A stretch of 64,000 bases of DNA from Brugia malayi. Taxonomy: Eukaryota; Nematoda; Chromadorea; Rhabditida; Onchocercidae. Numbering within the stretch: the stretch's first letter is position 1; every line of letters starts with the position of its first letter. The notes beneath the pieces are model-generated. The model saw only the letters and a program-made list of their open reading frames with translations, did no database searches and had not been told where the DNA came from. The position numbers were made by a program, and so were the translations under genes. The stretch lies in the NCBI RefSeq assembly GCF_000002995.4, contig NW_025062475.1, forward strand, positions 8,932,187-8,996,186, read 5' to 3'. Below are positions 36,697 to 48,340 of the stretch, piece by piece.

Positions 36697-39520
36697 ATGG
36701 CGGGATTGGATATTGTACATCAGCGACTGTTGGACGAATGGCGACAAGAATCGAGACGAGACCTTTCTCAACTGGAAATGGTGCTGAAGAGTGCTGAAGT
36801 ATGATGTTTTGCACAGTGTGATAGTGAAAGAAAATGGTACTTTAAAGCGAGGGATATTCTCTCGAATATAGCAAATTAAAAAATTATCACAAGTGATAAA
36901 TGATAATGTCTACATAGATGGAAGTTGAATGCAGGAAGCTGATGGCAGAGTGGAATAAGGAACCGAAAAATCTAGGAGCTATTGGAGTCAGACTAAAACG
37001 GATAAAGGTGTATTCGTATATTATATCTTCCACAAACACTTATTCAAAAGCTAACATGAGCGACTCGACCATAGGAAGTGTTGTAGTTTATCCTACAATC
37101 ATCCTCGCATTATAATACTCGCTACCTGAAATAAGTCAATCTATTATACCTAGCTTAGTGATAGTTATTAAAACTTGTTCGTTAACAACTTCACACATCA
37201 GTAGCTACAGTTAGATCACACAGGTACTACTCAAAACTCGGTGAGCTTCGCAAGATGTCGTTAATTGTTTTTCAGGAATTAATGAACAACAGGAACGCTT
37301 TACGTGGTCTTACCCATAATGATTTACTTATGATTCATCGTAAGTCTTACTTTGGCACCACTAAAATTGGTGAAATGCAAATCCACCTCTCAGATTTAGG
37401 CCTAAAAACGTTTCATAACCTTTCAGTTTAATCTTTCATTTTTTTCTCAAATTGGATTGCAGGAGATGTTTTCGAGATAGATGCACTGTGTGCAGTACTC
37501 AGGTCTGATCTCGACTCATTCCGTGAAGCCATCACTGTTCTCATCAATTTTTACAATTCTTATGGGTAAATACAAAGATCTGTTAAAAACTAGCTGGGTT
37601 ATTGCTTTATTATTTCAATATCGATTGGATATTTAAATTTTAGTTCAAACGAAGAGTGGCCAAATAAATGGTTGATGATCGGCTTAGATCTTATGTTCCT
37701 TTTGGCTACCAATCAACACATTGAATTCCACATGGTATTTTGATATTAGTGGCTGAAAGAAATAAGAAAAATTGTGATAATTTTTCAATAACATGTATCC
37801 TCTGAAAATTACAAAAACTTCATCACGAAAATTTTGTGGAAATTGAACTACATATTCAGCAGGTTGATCTGTTTCTATAATAGATTAACTTCAAATGAAA
37901 TGTTGCAGTTATTGGAGCAGATTGATCAAGAGATCCAGCAAAAGAATCCGTATATTAAGATACCTATGAAATTGGAGCAATCGCTTACTGAAGGTGCTTA
38001 TCATAAGGTATCCATTTTCTTTAATGATCTTTGTGAGTAAACCAGAATGAGGAAGATTAAAACAGTGACCATAGTTATGATGAGTTTGCTAAATGGAACT
38101 CCATTATCCTACTATGTTTGACCTTTCTTTCGACTATTCCAGTTAATTTTCGAAAACTTAGTCCTAAATCATTGCAGATAGTGCTAACGGAAAAGAATAT
38201 TCCCAGCCCCTACTACGCATTATTTATACGTATATCAATGGACACAGTACGGTGAGTTTTCCTCTTACTCGAAAGAATTCAAAAACTTAACCAAATAGAA
38301 GCAATTATAGGGATGAAATAGCTGTATGTATGGAGCACTCATTTATAAAAATATCGCAACGAGATGCTGCACGATTACTTTTGTTTAATGATGTCAATGA
38401 AGTGATATCTTTTGCCGAAAAGGTTTTTTTTTTTTTTTTCCGACAACTGTGCTTGAAATTTCATTATTCGAGAAGCTTCAGCATTACAGAAAATATATAA
38501 ATACTTTTATTAATTAACTCTATCTACGCTTACAAATATTGATTTGAAACAATTTTTCAAAATTGTGAAAAACTTCCCATCATATTCTGTGAAATAAGTA
38601 ATGAAATACATAAGTCATATTCCGTATAACGAAATAGAGAGAACCTCATGACGGTCAAATGTGTCGGGAAATTCTACCCCTTTAAACCTGTGAACAAGTC
38701 TCCCTTAGACTTGAGTGAATGAGAAGTGAGTCACTTTATTACATATTTAATAAAATGTATTAATGAGAAAAATAGGAACACATCTTAATAGGTCTGCAAA
38801 GCGGGCAAAACAATTTCTGAAATACGTCAGTTGTAAATATAATGTAACATTGAATACGGAGATTCTCTTGTCACCAACAAGTACGATACATTTTCTTTAT
38901 AATCACAAGTTTACTCTAAGATTGGATCTTTTTATAAATATCATTCAAATATAGAATTCTCCCGTCTTAAAAAAAAATGACCTTATCAGCCTCATTTGAT
39001 GATCAGACAATAATAACTGGCCGTCAACCAATAACACAAATACCATTGTCTGTTGTGTTTTAGTATAAATCAAACACTTATTACATTGTAAACTTATTAC
39101 AATCATTAAAATGTCTGTCCAATTTATAATCACTATATTCAATATCCAACCTAAATAAACATAACAGAAAACACTTTTATTTGAGGATATAGTAGAGGAT
39201 ATATTCTCGACATTGCTCATATTCTTTCTGATTATTATTCATTAAAGAAATTTCTTCGCTACTTCCTAGAATATTTAATCTCTAACAACTTCTGGAGATT
39301 TCATTATAGCGTGGCTGGAGAAGCAGTATATGTGGTAGCAGTATTACGTACGTATTTGATCACGCACAAGTCGTAAGTTGTATCTTATTTTTGTGTATTT
39401 TGCAAAGCTTGGACAACTCTACAATGCACGTGATTTTAGCATGTGGAGCCACGGTTAGATACTAAAAGGATCGCCGTGCAAACTATTTTTTATGCAAAGC
39501 AACTCGAAATGATCGTATAA
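36697..39520 (+). CDS. rpn-12: 26S proteasome lid subunit RPN12/PSMD8
   Basis: Core exons are 36918-37007, 37276-37339, 37463-37565, 37644-37734, 37909-38007, 38178-38251, 38311-38422, 39310-39372 and 39440-39520. They join in frame to 258 residues with the ATG at 36918, matching the roughly 257-residue core PSMD8. Landmarks are GLDLMFLLATNQHIEFH, NPYIKIPMKLEQSLTEGAYH, DTVRDEIAVCMEHS and the C-terminal AKQLEMIV shared with human. RPN12 is a PCI/winged-helix subunit that joins last to the lid and triggers lid-base assembly. A second candidate first exon at 36697-36798 (MAGLDIVHQRLLDEW, donor GAA|GTATGA) resembles the exon at 36918 (CRKLMAEW) and is also in phase 0. It could be an alternative or an additional first exon. 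The intron before 39310 is unusually long (887 bases). Confidence 0.9.
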
Positions 39521-40006
39521 GACATTAGTCGAGCAGATCCTTTATCTGATTACTTTCGCATCAAACGAATTCTCGGACTTTATCAGTTCTTATCGCTTAT
39601 TTTGTGTGCATTTTAAACTAAATATTCCCTGGAAATTGCAGTCAGTTATATGAAATAATTCGAATTATATATGCCCATAAAACTGTTATAAATATTAATT
39701 ATTGAAATACCGCAAATACTAGAACCAGATCTGAGTCTAACATTTCATTTTTAAGCCACCATACAGTGGAAATAGAAGCAATATTGTTTACAACTTGTGA
39801 AGTCTACAGATGGAAGTCACAACTTAATAAATTCGCAACATAAATGACGACAAACTAATAAATAATGGGGCACGGTCATAGATTTCGTATAAATTTACTC
39901 TGAAGGATTTTTATATCGATCTTTGTATTACAAATATAGTTAATAAATAGGGACATAACAGAAATGGCAAAATATTTTACCTAAATTCGACCAGCAAATT
40001 TCTAAT
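39521..40006. other. 3' region between convergent rpn-12 and XLF-like gene
   Basis: AT-rich; no coding sequence seen. It should carry the 3' ends of both genes. Confidence 0.5.
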
Positions 40007-41698
40007 TCAAAATCTCAATTTTGGCTTTTTTTGAGGTGATTCACGTATTGTTTGGATTTCCGTAAATTCGTCCTGATTTACATCACTCACTGCCTCATAA
40101 GCCGAAGTGGGAGGTGGTGTTGAAGGAAGGAAATAAACATTATTTTTGTCAATATCGCTACAGCCATCAATGCCAGTGTTTACACTTTTTTCACTTCTAT
40201 CATTACTATAAATACTGCCAATGTTTTTCAACACCAGATCTTCCGCAGCAATCGTTTCATACAGTCTTTGCACAACAGGTTTCCCAAAGAGATCACCGAA
40301 GCTGCTGCCAGATACAGGAGCTAAATAAATCTCCCTTACTTTTATGAAACCTGCCTTTAAAAGTGAAGTTGGAAAAAAAAAGCAGTGAGAATAAATTAGA
40401 ACCAACCCTCAACTGAACTCAAATCACATTCATCAACAATAATGGATAAAATATTTAGTAGCGGTCGAGTTATGTGTGAAAAAACCTGAAATTTGGAGTG
40501 TAAATGTAAATGTAAAGATAAGTTGAGATGTCAGAAAAGTCTTTTCTTTAATATTTAGATGATAAGATCTTCCGAATAAGCGGTTTTTTAAAGTCATTTG
40601 GCTACAAAAATATCTATTCAGTGTAATTGGAATCCCATAATCCAATCTTATGGTGAAAGAGGTTTGATTAATAAAGATTTTTCAAAATTTCTCATTTGCT
40701 ATAGAGACCAAAAAATAGCACTGGGAGATCTAACATATATCTTACAAAAAAGCAAAAGTTACATAATTCATCGAACCCAAATGTTGTCCGAAAAAATGCC
40801 ACTTCAGAGTTCGTTTCCCAGCAACAACTTCAAGATCAAATTCCAGTGTTTCATCATTCTTATTTTCATTTGACATCTTTGTTGTCAACGACACGAACAT
40901 ACTGCGAACTTTTTCGAACAAAGCCTGTTCTGAGCCACCTAATCTGGCATTCAGCGACGAAAATTTCTTCATGAAATCAGCAATTTCGTAGAATATGCAC
41001 TCGTAATCAGTTAATATTGTGTGCAACCGTCCGGCCTTAAATGACAAATCAAGACAATTATTTCATCTTAAAAAACTAAGCAGTGAAAAAGAATAATTCA
41101 TTTCAAACTAGTTTTTTGTTCCTAAAACTATAAAAACTTGTTTGTTGCACAGACTACACCTAGTTCGTTCAAACTGCATCAAACTTTTCCTGAATCTCAC
41201 AAGCATAAGTCCCACTAAAATTCTTCTTTCACATTTATTACCTATTAATTTCATGGTATTGAACCATTAGAACCTAAGCAAATAATTAAATTAAATAAGT
41301 AAGTGGTTAAATAAGTTACGTATTCTTTTGTATTGGAAAATATAATAGATATCGAGGCATCTCTATCTCCCGAACTGCTGATGATAAAAGTAGGAATCAA
41401 TACTCGCCATGAATGAGTAAAGAAGTATATCGTTAATAAAATTAAAATCAAAAACTACCTTGATAAGAAATTTAGCAGCACAATGCCTATTACCCAATCT
41501 GAAGCCTACAGGTGCCCAACAAGTTTTAAGAAACTCTGCATCCACATCTGCTTCTATCAGATTTCTGTTCACTTCTGAATGTAAAACACCCAGCTCCTCA
41601 CAATTCGCCATTAGTCTCGAAGAAGTTGGATCGCGAAGCCGAAGCCATCCTGTATAGTTCCTGTATTTCACAATCAAAAAGCTAAAATCATTCAACAT
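40007..41698 (-). CDS. XLF/NHEJ1-like DNA end-joining factor (divergent)
   Basis: Four exons join in phase 0: 41698-41459, 41035-40763, 40485-40414 and 40354-40007, up to 311 codons. The start may be the ATG at 41698 or the in-frame ATG at 41611 (MANCEELG). Similarity to human XLF is weak but in order: CAAKFLIK then a strand-rich head; FSSLNARLGG; a TLEFDLEVVAGKRTLKWHFF strand pair where XLF has its YWNFHC region; SHITRPLL where XLF has QHLIRPLM; SSFGDLFGKP; and a basic C-terminus KKPKLRF resembling the Ku-binding KKPRGLF tail. XLF bridges DNA ends with XRCC4 and ligase IV in non-homologous end joining, in the nucleus. The coiled-coil stalk looks short. Assignment is from memory of the human sequence and needs a structural comparison. 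Confidence 0.55.
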
Positions 41699-43609
41699 TA
41701 TCTATTCCTTGAATACAAAAGAGCACACAAACCCCAAATGATAACACCACAAATTAATCTGTTTATAACAATTTTTTTGCCACACTGAGTTTCCCATTAT
41801 TAAAATTGTATAAAATCTGTTTTTAATTTTTAATTGTAAAAAATCTCAGAAAAACAGCAACAGAAGCTGTATAGCAAACAAAAAAGAAAGTAAATGTTTC
41901 CCACTGTCATTCCATTCATTTTATTTGAAAGCAACAATTTAATAGAAAGAATTATTCAGTTTAACACAGCAAAGATAAATGAGAACATCGCAAATGTTCA
42001 TTTTGCTGTATCGCATTCTCCTTTGTTTAAATGCGGTAAGCACAGACAGTTTTGGTAGTGATTAGCATTAATGTGACAATTGATTTGTTATTGTCATGAA
42101 AAGGGACAACATTTGAATTATTCTTTGTGAGCCAGATATAACATTAGTCATTTAAATAACGAGACTTATCACTGCATGAAATGTAAGATGTTACATGTTG
42201 ATTTATAATAGTTCCTTTAGCTTTTCTTTCTTTTCAAATTTTGTCACGGAAAGAAATTTAAATTAGATGTAACAATTAAGATTAAGAGAATGTTATGCAT
42301 TCTATCATAAACAGAAAATCTTCTATTAATAATGACCAGTGACAAAAATTATACTGCAACATAAAATATGAAATGTAAGAAACCGGTATAACCGTAAGTT
42401 ATACAGCAATAACCTACTACGAAAAAATCTTGATAGAAAAGAACACCTTAAAAACAAGAATATAAACCATTTTAGAAATAAAAAAGAGCAAAGAAGCTGA
42501 ACTGCTTAAAAACTTTGATAATGATATCCAGTACAGGAAATGATTCAGTGATTTAATCAAAATTAACTGGTCACTCACCTTAATAAATATGATCTCAGTA
42601 AATATGCATTTCCACAGAGATGCTGAAACATTTCTTCAGCTCACAATGATGAGAAGATATTCTGTCATTAGATCCCGTTAAAATAATGAGACTTTAAAAT
42701 ATCAAAAATATCTTCCACGCGTTTTCTACACTTTCCATTATAGTAAGATGAAAAATCTCAAAATTTGCTGATTCCTGATTAAAATTTCTAAATCTATAAT
42801 AAATAAACAACCACAGAACAAATCACCAACAAAATTAGAAATGACAAAGCATAAATGTGAAAAGCGTTTAATTCACACCTTTACATAATAATACAGTTCT
42901 GATAAGATTAAACTGAGATTGTTTTTAGGCTCACTGCTATTTGTAATAACTTCTTTTTTGAAATTACAATGTCCGAAACTCTCAAACATTTCTGATAAAT
43001 TCGAAATTTTATCCAGAGGAACAGAAATATAATATCCAGAGAATACAGGTCAAAAACATTATATCTAATGTAAATCTGACAGTTTCTAAAGAAGAAATTA
43101 TCAGGTACCCGTTAATCGCATTTTTGTTCCTTCCAAATAAGCAGTCAAATACTGCTAAAATTGATAACACGGCGTATGAGATCACAGATACCATTTAAGA
43201 AATCAGTTCAACGTATAAAACAAATTTCTCCTTGTGATAACATACTGTGTCTTCTACAAAACTCCATTTAAATTTTAAAACGAATAAAACAATACAGTGA
43301 TGTTGAAGCACGGAAATTAAAATATGAGACGCATAAAGTGATGTTAAGAGACATAAATCTATGGCAAAGAAAACCTCTTTAAACCCAAATTCAACAACAT
43401 AACTCTTTATGTTTAAATTATAAGTTGATTTATGAAAATTCTCCTATATCATGTTGGCATCAGCAGAAGTGGTTTACTGCTCACAAAACTCCTTTTGTAC
43501 ATTTCTAAAATTAAGGACTAAAATACTAACGACTTCAAAGCGAATAAATAATGCAAGTAAAAGTTATTTCTTTGAGAAAATATGGGTTTGATGACATCAT
43601 CTTGAATTT
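41699..43609. other. Intergenic region between two minus-strand genes
   Basis: About 1.9 kb with no recognisable exon lies between the PITP stop and the XLF-like start. It could hold the promoter and any leader exon of the XLF-like gene. Confidence 0.4.
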
Positions 43610-46111
43610 CTACGGCATCATGCCGCGTACAGGTCCGTTTATTCTGGCCTAAAAATAATGAAGTCATCAGAATAAACTTAAAAATTCAGAATCAGGCTAT
43701 ATGAGCCATTCGTTTCTCAATCTCAACAGCTCCTTAATTGACTATTTCTATACCATATCAAACCATTCCGTACATGTAGTAAAACGCTATTTGTAGATGT
43801 TTATGTTCCTACTAGCGATGAAAGAAGATAGTTAGAAGTTGTAAACAAAACAAAAAGCTTGATTTTTCTACGACTAATATGAATATAAAAATTGAATTCT
43901 AAATATATCAAACGGTTGTTCTCATTAATCAGAAAGCAACAAAAAAGATAATTTAGCAAATGTGATTTCAAAAATGCGTTTTTCAACTTACCTCTTCTAA
44001 TTCTTTTTGGGCTTTATCCTCGATTTCACGAATATCAGCCATGGTTAAACCGTACCAGTTATCCATCCAGCAAAATACTTCACGGTGGAATTTCGTAAAT
44101 AGACGTGGGTACTGCTTAAAACATTTATGAAATGTTCAACCAAAAATTGAGCACTGACAAGAAAAGACACTTCCATCACACCTATTAGAATGCCAAGAAT
44201 CCCGCTTGCAACTGAGTATCAAAACTTAAAGATATTTCAAAACGATCTACAAATGAACACAAAACTTACACGATGTGCGTAATTTTCTACTATTTTCGTT
44301 AAACCGAACCATTTAAAGTGCACTTTTACCAATTTATAAGCGCACATCACCGGTTCCATTGTTTCTTTCCAATTTCCTACTAGAGGACCACGCCCGGTTT
44401 TCAGGCTTTTGAATCTTGATGGTGTTGTTTCCGGTTTGATATCCTGTAAGTCACTGAACTCAAGCTTATTATGTATTTCAATACAAAAATTTTACGATAC
44501 AAAAACCAAGGAGCACAAAATCAGGGCGTCTAATAGTAGGCTTAGGAAAGATCTACGAATACGCTATGGAAGGGAAAGACAAAATCGATTTTTACTGCGT
44601 TTCGGACAAAAGTAACATAGATGGATCGAATGAGTATAAACTGATTAATTAGTGCAGTAGAACTAAAAAATGCACTAATTCTAGCTTTTTATTCTAGGAT
44701 GAATGACGAGTATATTAAAGTAACATTATACACAAATTAGAAAACAAATAATTTGTACAAATTACATTAGTAGTCAAATATGAAGTGTCACTAGCAATGT
44801 CGAGATCAATCACTTCACGCTTAGCAAGATCTTCTGCACTTAAGTTATGCGCATTCTGTGTGGTTCCCCGATCCGGTAAATGGATTGTTTCGATATGGAT
44901 GAAAAAATCATCTCTCATATAATCAGGGTTCTGCAACATCATATTTCATGATTTCTGAAAATGCAGGTTATTAAATCAACCGATCAAAAGTGAACTACGA
45001 AACAGAATCGGAATCCTAAATAAACTTATAACTTTGAATAAGAAGCACAAAATTCTTCTACTCTTACTTTCTCGAAAATGACACGAGCAGAAGATGAATT
45101 GTAAAATAAAACTTAATACACAACAAACATCGTACTACCAAACCGAGTATTTGTATTGCTACATAAAAAAACTCCTATTTTTCAAAGCAATACATTGTAA
45201 AGCAAAAAATTATTCGTGGCAATTGTAAATCCATCTATTACTATCAGGAGAAAATTGTGCTTGCAAGGATGATTTGGAATAGCAAACATGACTATGCTTT
45301 CTGAAAAACACTAAACTATGTTAACCAACCGTGAGAACTGTTTTACAGTAAGGATAAGCATTCCATGCTTCTTCGTGTATCGCTAAAGAACCTTTAGGTG
45401 CACATGTTCGTACTATCGTCGGCACCTTTCTAAAAATTGTTGTATGCATTGTAAAATGCGGATTCTATGGAATAAATAGAATAATTAAATGATATAAGAT
45501 TTTTTTTAACTCTGTATGATAATGCTGAAAATTTTAAACCCAATAAAACCTATATGTAGGTATATGTATCCTGTAGTGTAAGACATGAAAATTTTCATCA
45601 TATTACAGTAAGTATGCGCTAAGTGCTGTCTAAATCTGAATGCCATTTATTTAGGCAAAAAAAGCTCACGTTTGCAAATGATATATTTTATGCGTATATT
45701 GACCACATGAATAACGCCCGTCAAGCAAAGGATAATTCTTGAATGGCTCATTCTTTAAAACTTCGACACCTTCACCACCACCTGTTTCAGCTTTTGATGC
45801 TTCGGCAACGGACCAAAGTTGACCAACTTGGTACTCTTCGACCGTCATCGGTAGAACTAATCGACTAGAGAAGTAAGGAAAACTTTTTCTGTGCACTTTT
45901 GTTAAACCTTTCTTTCAAAATAATATTTGTTTTTCCGATAATTTAGCTGTTCAAGTGCAAAAGATTCATTTCATATGAGAAATCACTTTGAAATTACTCT
46001 ATTCTATTATCCCATTATATTGATCATAACTGAAATTGCTGATGAAATACTATAAAAAAATAAGTAAAAGTTGGACAACTGAAATTATGCTTACTATTCT
46101 TTCACAATCAT
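43610..46111 (-). CDS. Class I phosphatidylinositol transfer protein
   Basis: Seven exons, 46111-46095, 45864-45670, 45429-45330, 44930-44766, 44443-44270, 44111-43992 and 43648-43610, join in frame to 269 residues; human PITP-alpha has about 270. The tiny first exon codes for MIVKEY. Then come [50 protein letters not shown] with [42 protein letters not shown] and the C-terminal GPVRG. These are the hallmarks of the START-like lipid-binding fold of class I PITPs. The protein exchanges phosphatidylinositol and phosphatidylcholine between membranes and supports phosphoinositide signalling. The very short last exon and the absence of DDHD and LNS2 regions rule out an RdgB-type protein. Confidence 0.93.
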
Positions 46112-47914
46112 GTCGTCACTACTTCCACCACAACAACCTTCTCTACTAAACCAACGCTGAAATGTTTGATAAAATAGCAAATGGTTATTGAGTAATGAAT
46201 CACAACTCGACATCACAGCGCCTCAGTACCTCTTATACTGAAGTAATTATAATCCAGAGATACAGCAAATGCCAATTCCTTCTGTACGAAATAAATTCGA
46301 AATATAAATACATATACTTATTCTGCTTATCCTCTTAACTGTAAAATTTTCAGTGGACAAAAGATAAAACCCCTTACGATCCAAGCTTTCAGTCCAAAAC
46401 GGGCATCTTATCGATCTAATTCCCTCTTACAGATGACCAGCAGCTCTATGTGCGATGATCTCTATGCAAAAGAGCAACAATTCAAAGAAGTATATACAAT
46501 ATTCCTAAGTGTTGGTTTCATTTAATTTACGAAAAAAGCTTGTGTTTGACGCAAATTGTGATAAATATGACAAATATTGCCCTTTCTATTGACCTTAAAA
46601 CAACTCTGATGGAAGAGAGATGAATCGATGAGATGACAGAGTAACGAGAAAAGATTAATCAACCGCAACAAACCGCAGGTGACACAGTTTCTCGAGGAAA
46701 AAACAAAGGCAATAGGAGTATTTCCTTTTAAAAGATGCTAAAATTATATATTGTCATAAATGCGGACAAGCGGAGATACAAGAACAAGGCAAAACAGATC
46801 GAAGAATAAAATCCATCCAAGGTGAAAGGAAATAACAGCAGCGGAAAACATGAATAATGCATAACATACTGATTAAGGAAGTGTAACATTGATACCAATG
46901 CTGAACTAACCCAGTTAGTGGGTAAATGGAGAGTGTGAAGTAATTGGGGATTACAAGTATGATATGTCAACCCAAACACATAGTAATGAGTCGCATTCAT
47001 CTACGGAGAAGAACAAGTACGTTGACTCGCTTCATCTGAAGTTTGCGAGAAGCGGCAATTTGAACTTATCAAATGTTTGCTCAAAAGATGATGGCTTGAT
47101 CGATCATGGCCTACCTTACTTATCCCTCCCGAATATCTTCCAGTAGATAAGATACCCGTTGTCATCAGAATATTCTTGAGGAAAACGCAAACATATTCCA
47201 CTATTATTTGCAGTAATTAACTTAATTGCCATTAATTGGAAGCAAAAAGTGCTCGTGTCAGGATTAAACTGTAGCGCTTAATTTAATTGATAATCTTCAT
47301 GTCATTGCTTCGTAATTTACAGGCTTACTAAGACGCCCAGGAAAATCATTTGCGCCTTTTTACGCCATGAAAACCATTCTTTTTCCAAAATATTTTCATA
47401 ATAGCATAGCATTTTCGAGAAATTAGAGAATAATATTCTATTTTCAGGCATCTTATCAAAATGTAATAGTAAACAGTGAAATTAGGAACATCAAACAAAT
47501 AAAATTTTTAATTTCAAATTCAATTTAAATTATAAAGTAATGAAAAGTAAAATTATGGACAATAAACTGCTCCAAGTGAATTTAAAAATCACCATTTCGA
47601 CTAAATACAAGCAGTATTTCTTGCAATTTATGTTTGGAGATATTACTGTTATTTCATTAGAACAAAATAATTCGGTTTGTGCAGATAATTCGAATTTGCA
47701 TAATAGCAATTTTAAATAGGTACAGAGAAAGAATGCTAATTTGTATTCATTTGATGTTTGGAAGTCTTTAAATAGCGCATTTTAGGCAGTAGCTTTCATT
47801 TCATACTTAGTCACTTTCTCTCATTGCTGGTCACTCTAAAATGGAATACTAACTGGAAAAAGGGAACATTGTTGGAATTTACTGAAGGATTAAAAGGATA
47901 ACTCTGAGTAACAA
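46112..47914. promoter_or_regulatory. Region between divergent PITP and RS-protein genes
   Basis: About 1.8 kb upstream of both genes. A 60-codon ATG-started ORF at 46964-47146 (plus) is polar and Ser/Asn rich but matches nothing I know. No specific regulatory motif was recognised. Confidence 0.35.
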
Positions 47915-48340
47915 ATGCCGTACCGACGTTCGCGATCACGTTCACGAGGGCGAAGAAGTCGTTCACGTACTTTACAGAGTGCTACATCCCTTTCATTATT
48001 ACCTGTAAGGCGTCGACGACGGCTAGGCTCACGTTCACGTTCACGACCACGATCAGTACTGGGTTTTGATTTGCTGAGGCTATTATCGAACAGAAGGCGC
48101 AGACCAAGGTATAGATCTAGATCACGTCGGAGCTCATATAGGTCGAGATCACGCCGTAGCATTCGACGTCGTCGCCGTTCAAACGCCCGTCGCCGTCGTC
48201 GTTTAAGCTCTCGCAGCCCCCGTCGTCGTTCTTTATCTCGCCGCCGCCGTTCACGGTCTCGTCGTCGCACTCTCTCTCGACGTCGTCGCTCTCGTTCTCG
48301 CTCGGGTGTACGGACATATCGACGGATATATTATCGGTAG
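47915..48340 (+). CDS. Arg/Ser-rich protamine-like basic protein
   Basis: A single-exon ORF of 141 codons, from ATG to TAG. It is made almost wholly of Arg and Ser with blocks such as RSRSRSRGRRSRSR and SRRRRSRSRRRT; a short Leu/Val/Thr stretch lies around residues 20-32 and 50-58, and the C-terminus is RTYRRIYYR. It has no RRM, so it is not a classical SR splicing factor. Composition, size and lack of introns resemble protamines and the SPCH sperm chromatin proteins of C. elegans. I infer a role in compacting sperm DNA; an RS-domain splicing role is the alternative. The codon repeats (CGT and CGTC runs) also create a false ORF on the other strand. Confidence 0.6.
   Translation: MPYRRSRSRSRGRRSRSRTLQSATSLSLLPVRRRRRLGSRSRSRPRSVLGFDLLRLLSNRRRRPRYRSRSRRSSYRSRSRRSIRRRRRSNARRRRRLSSRSPRRRSLSRRRRSRSRRRTLSRRRRSRSRSGVRTYRRIYYR

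Noticed and set aside
40007..46111. Idea that the XLF-like exons are the 3' end of the PITP gene (RdgB-type protein)
   Set aside because: The PITP has its own last exon with a stop at 43610 and closes at 269 residues; the downstream protein has no DDHD or LNS2 features.
46964..47146. 60-codon ATG ORF between PITP and the RS protein
   Set aside because: No family match, no splice partners; coding nature cannot be supported.
47890..48270. 126-codon Arg-rich ORF on the minus strand
   Set aside because: Mirror of the CGT/CGTC codon repeats of the RS protein on the plus strand; it is a composition shadow.
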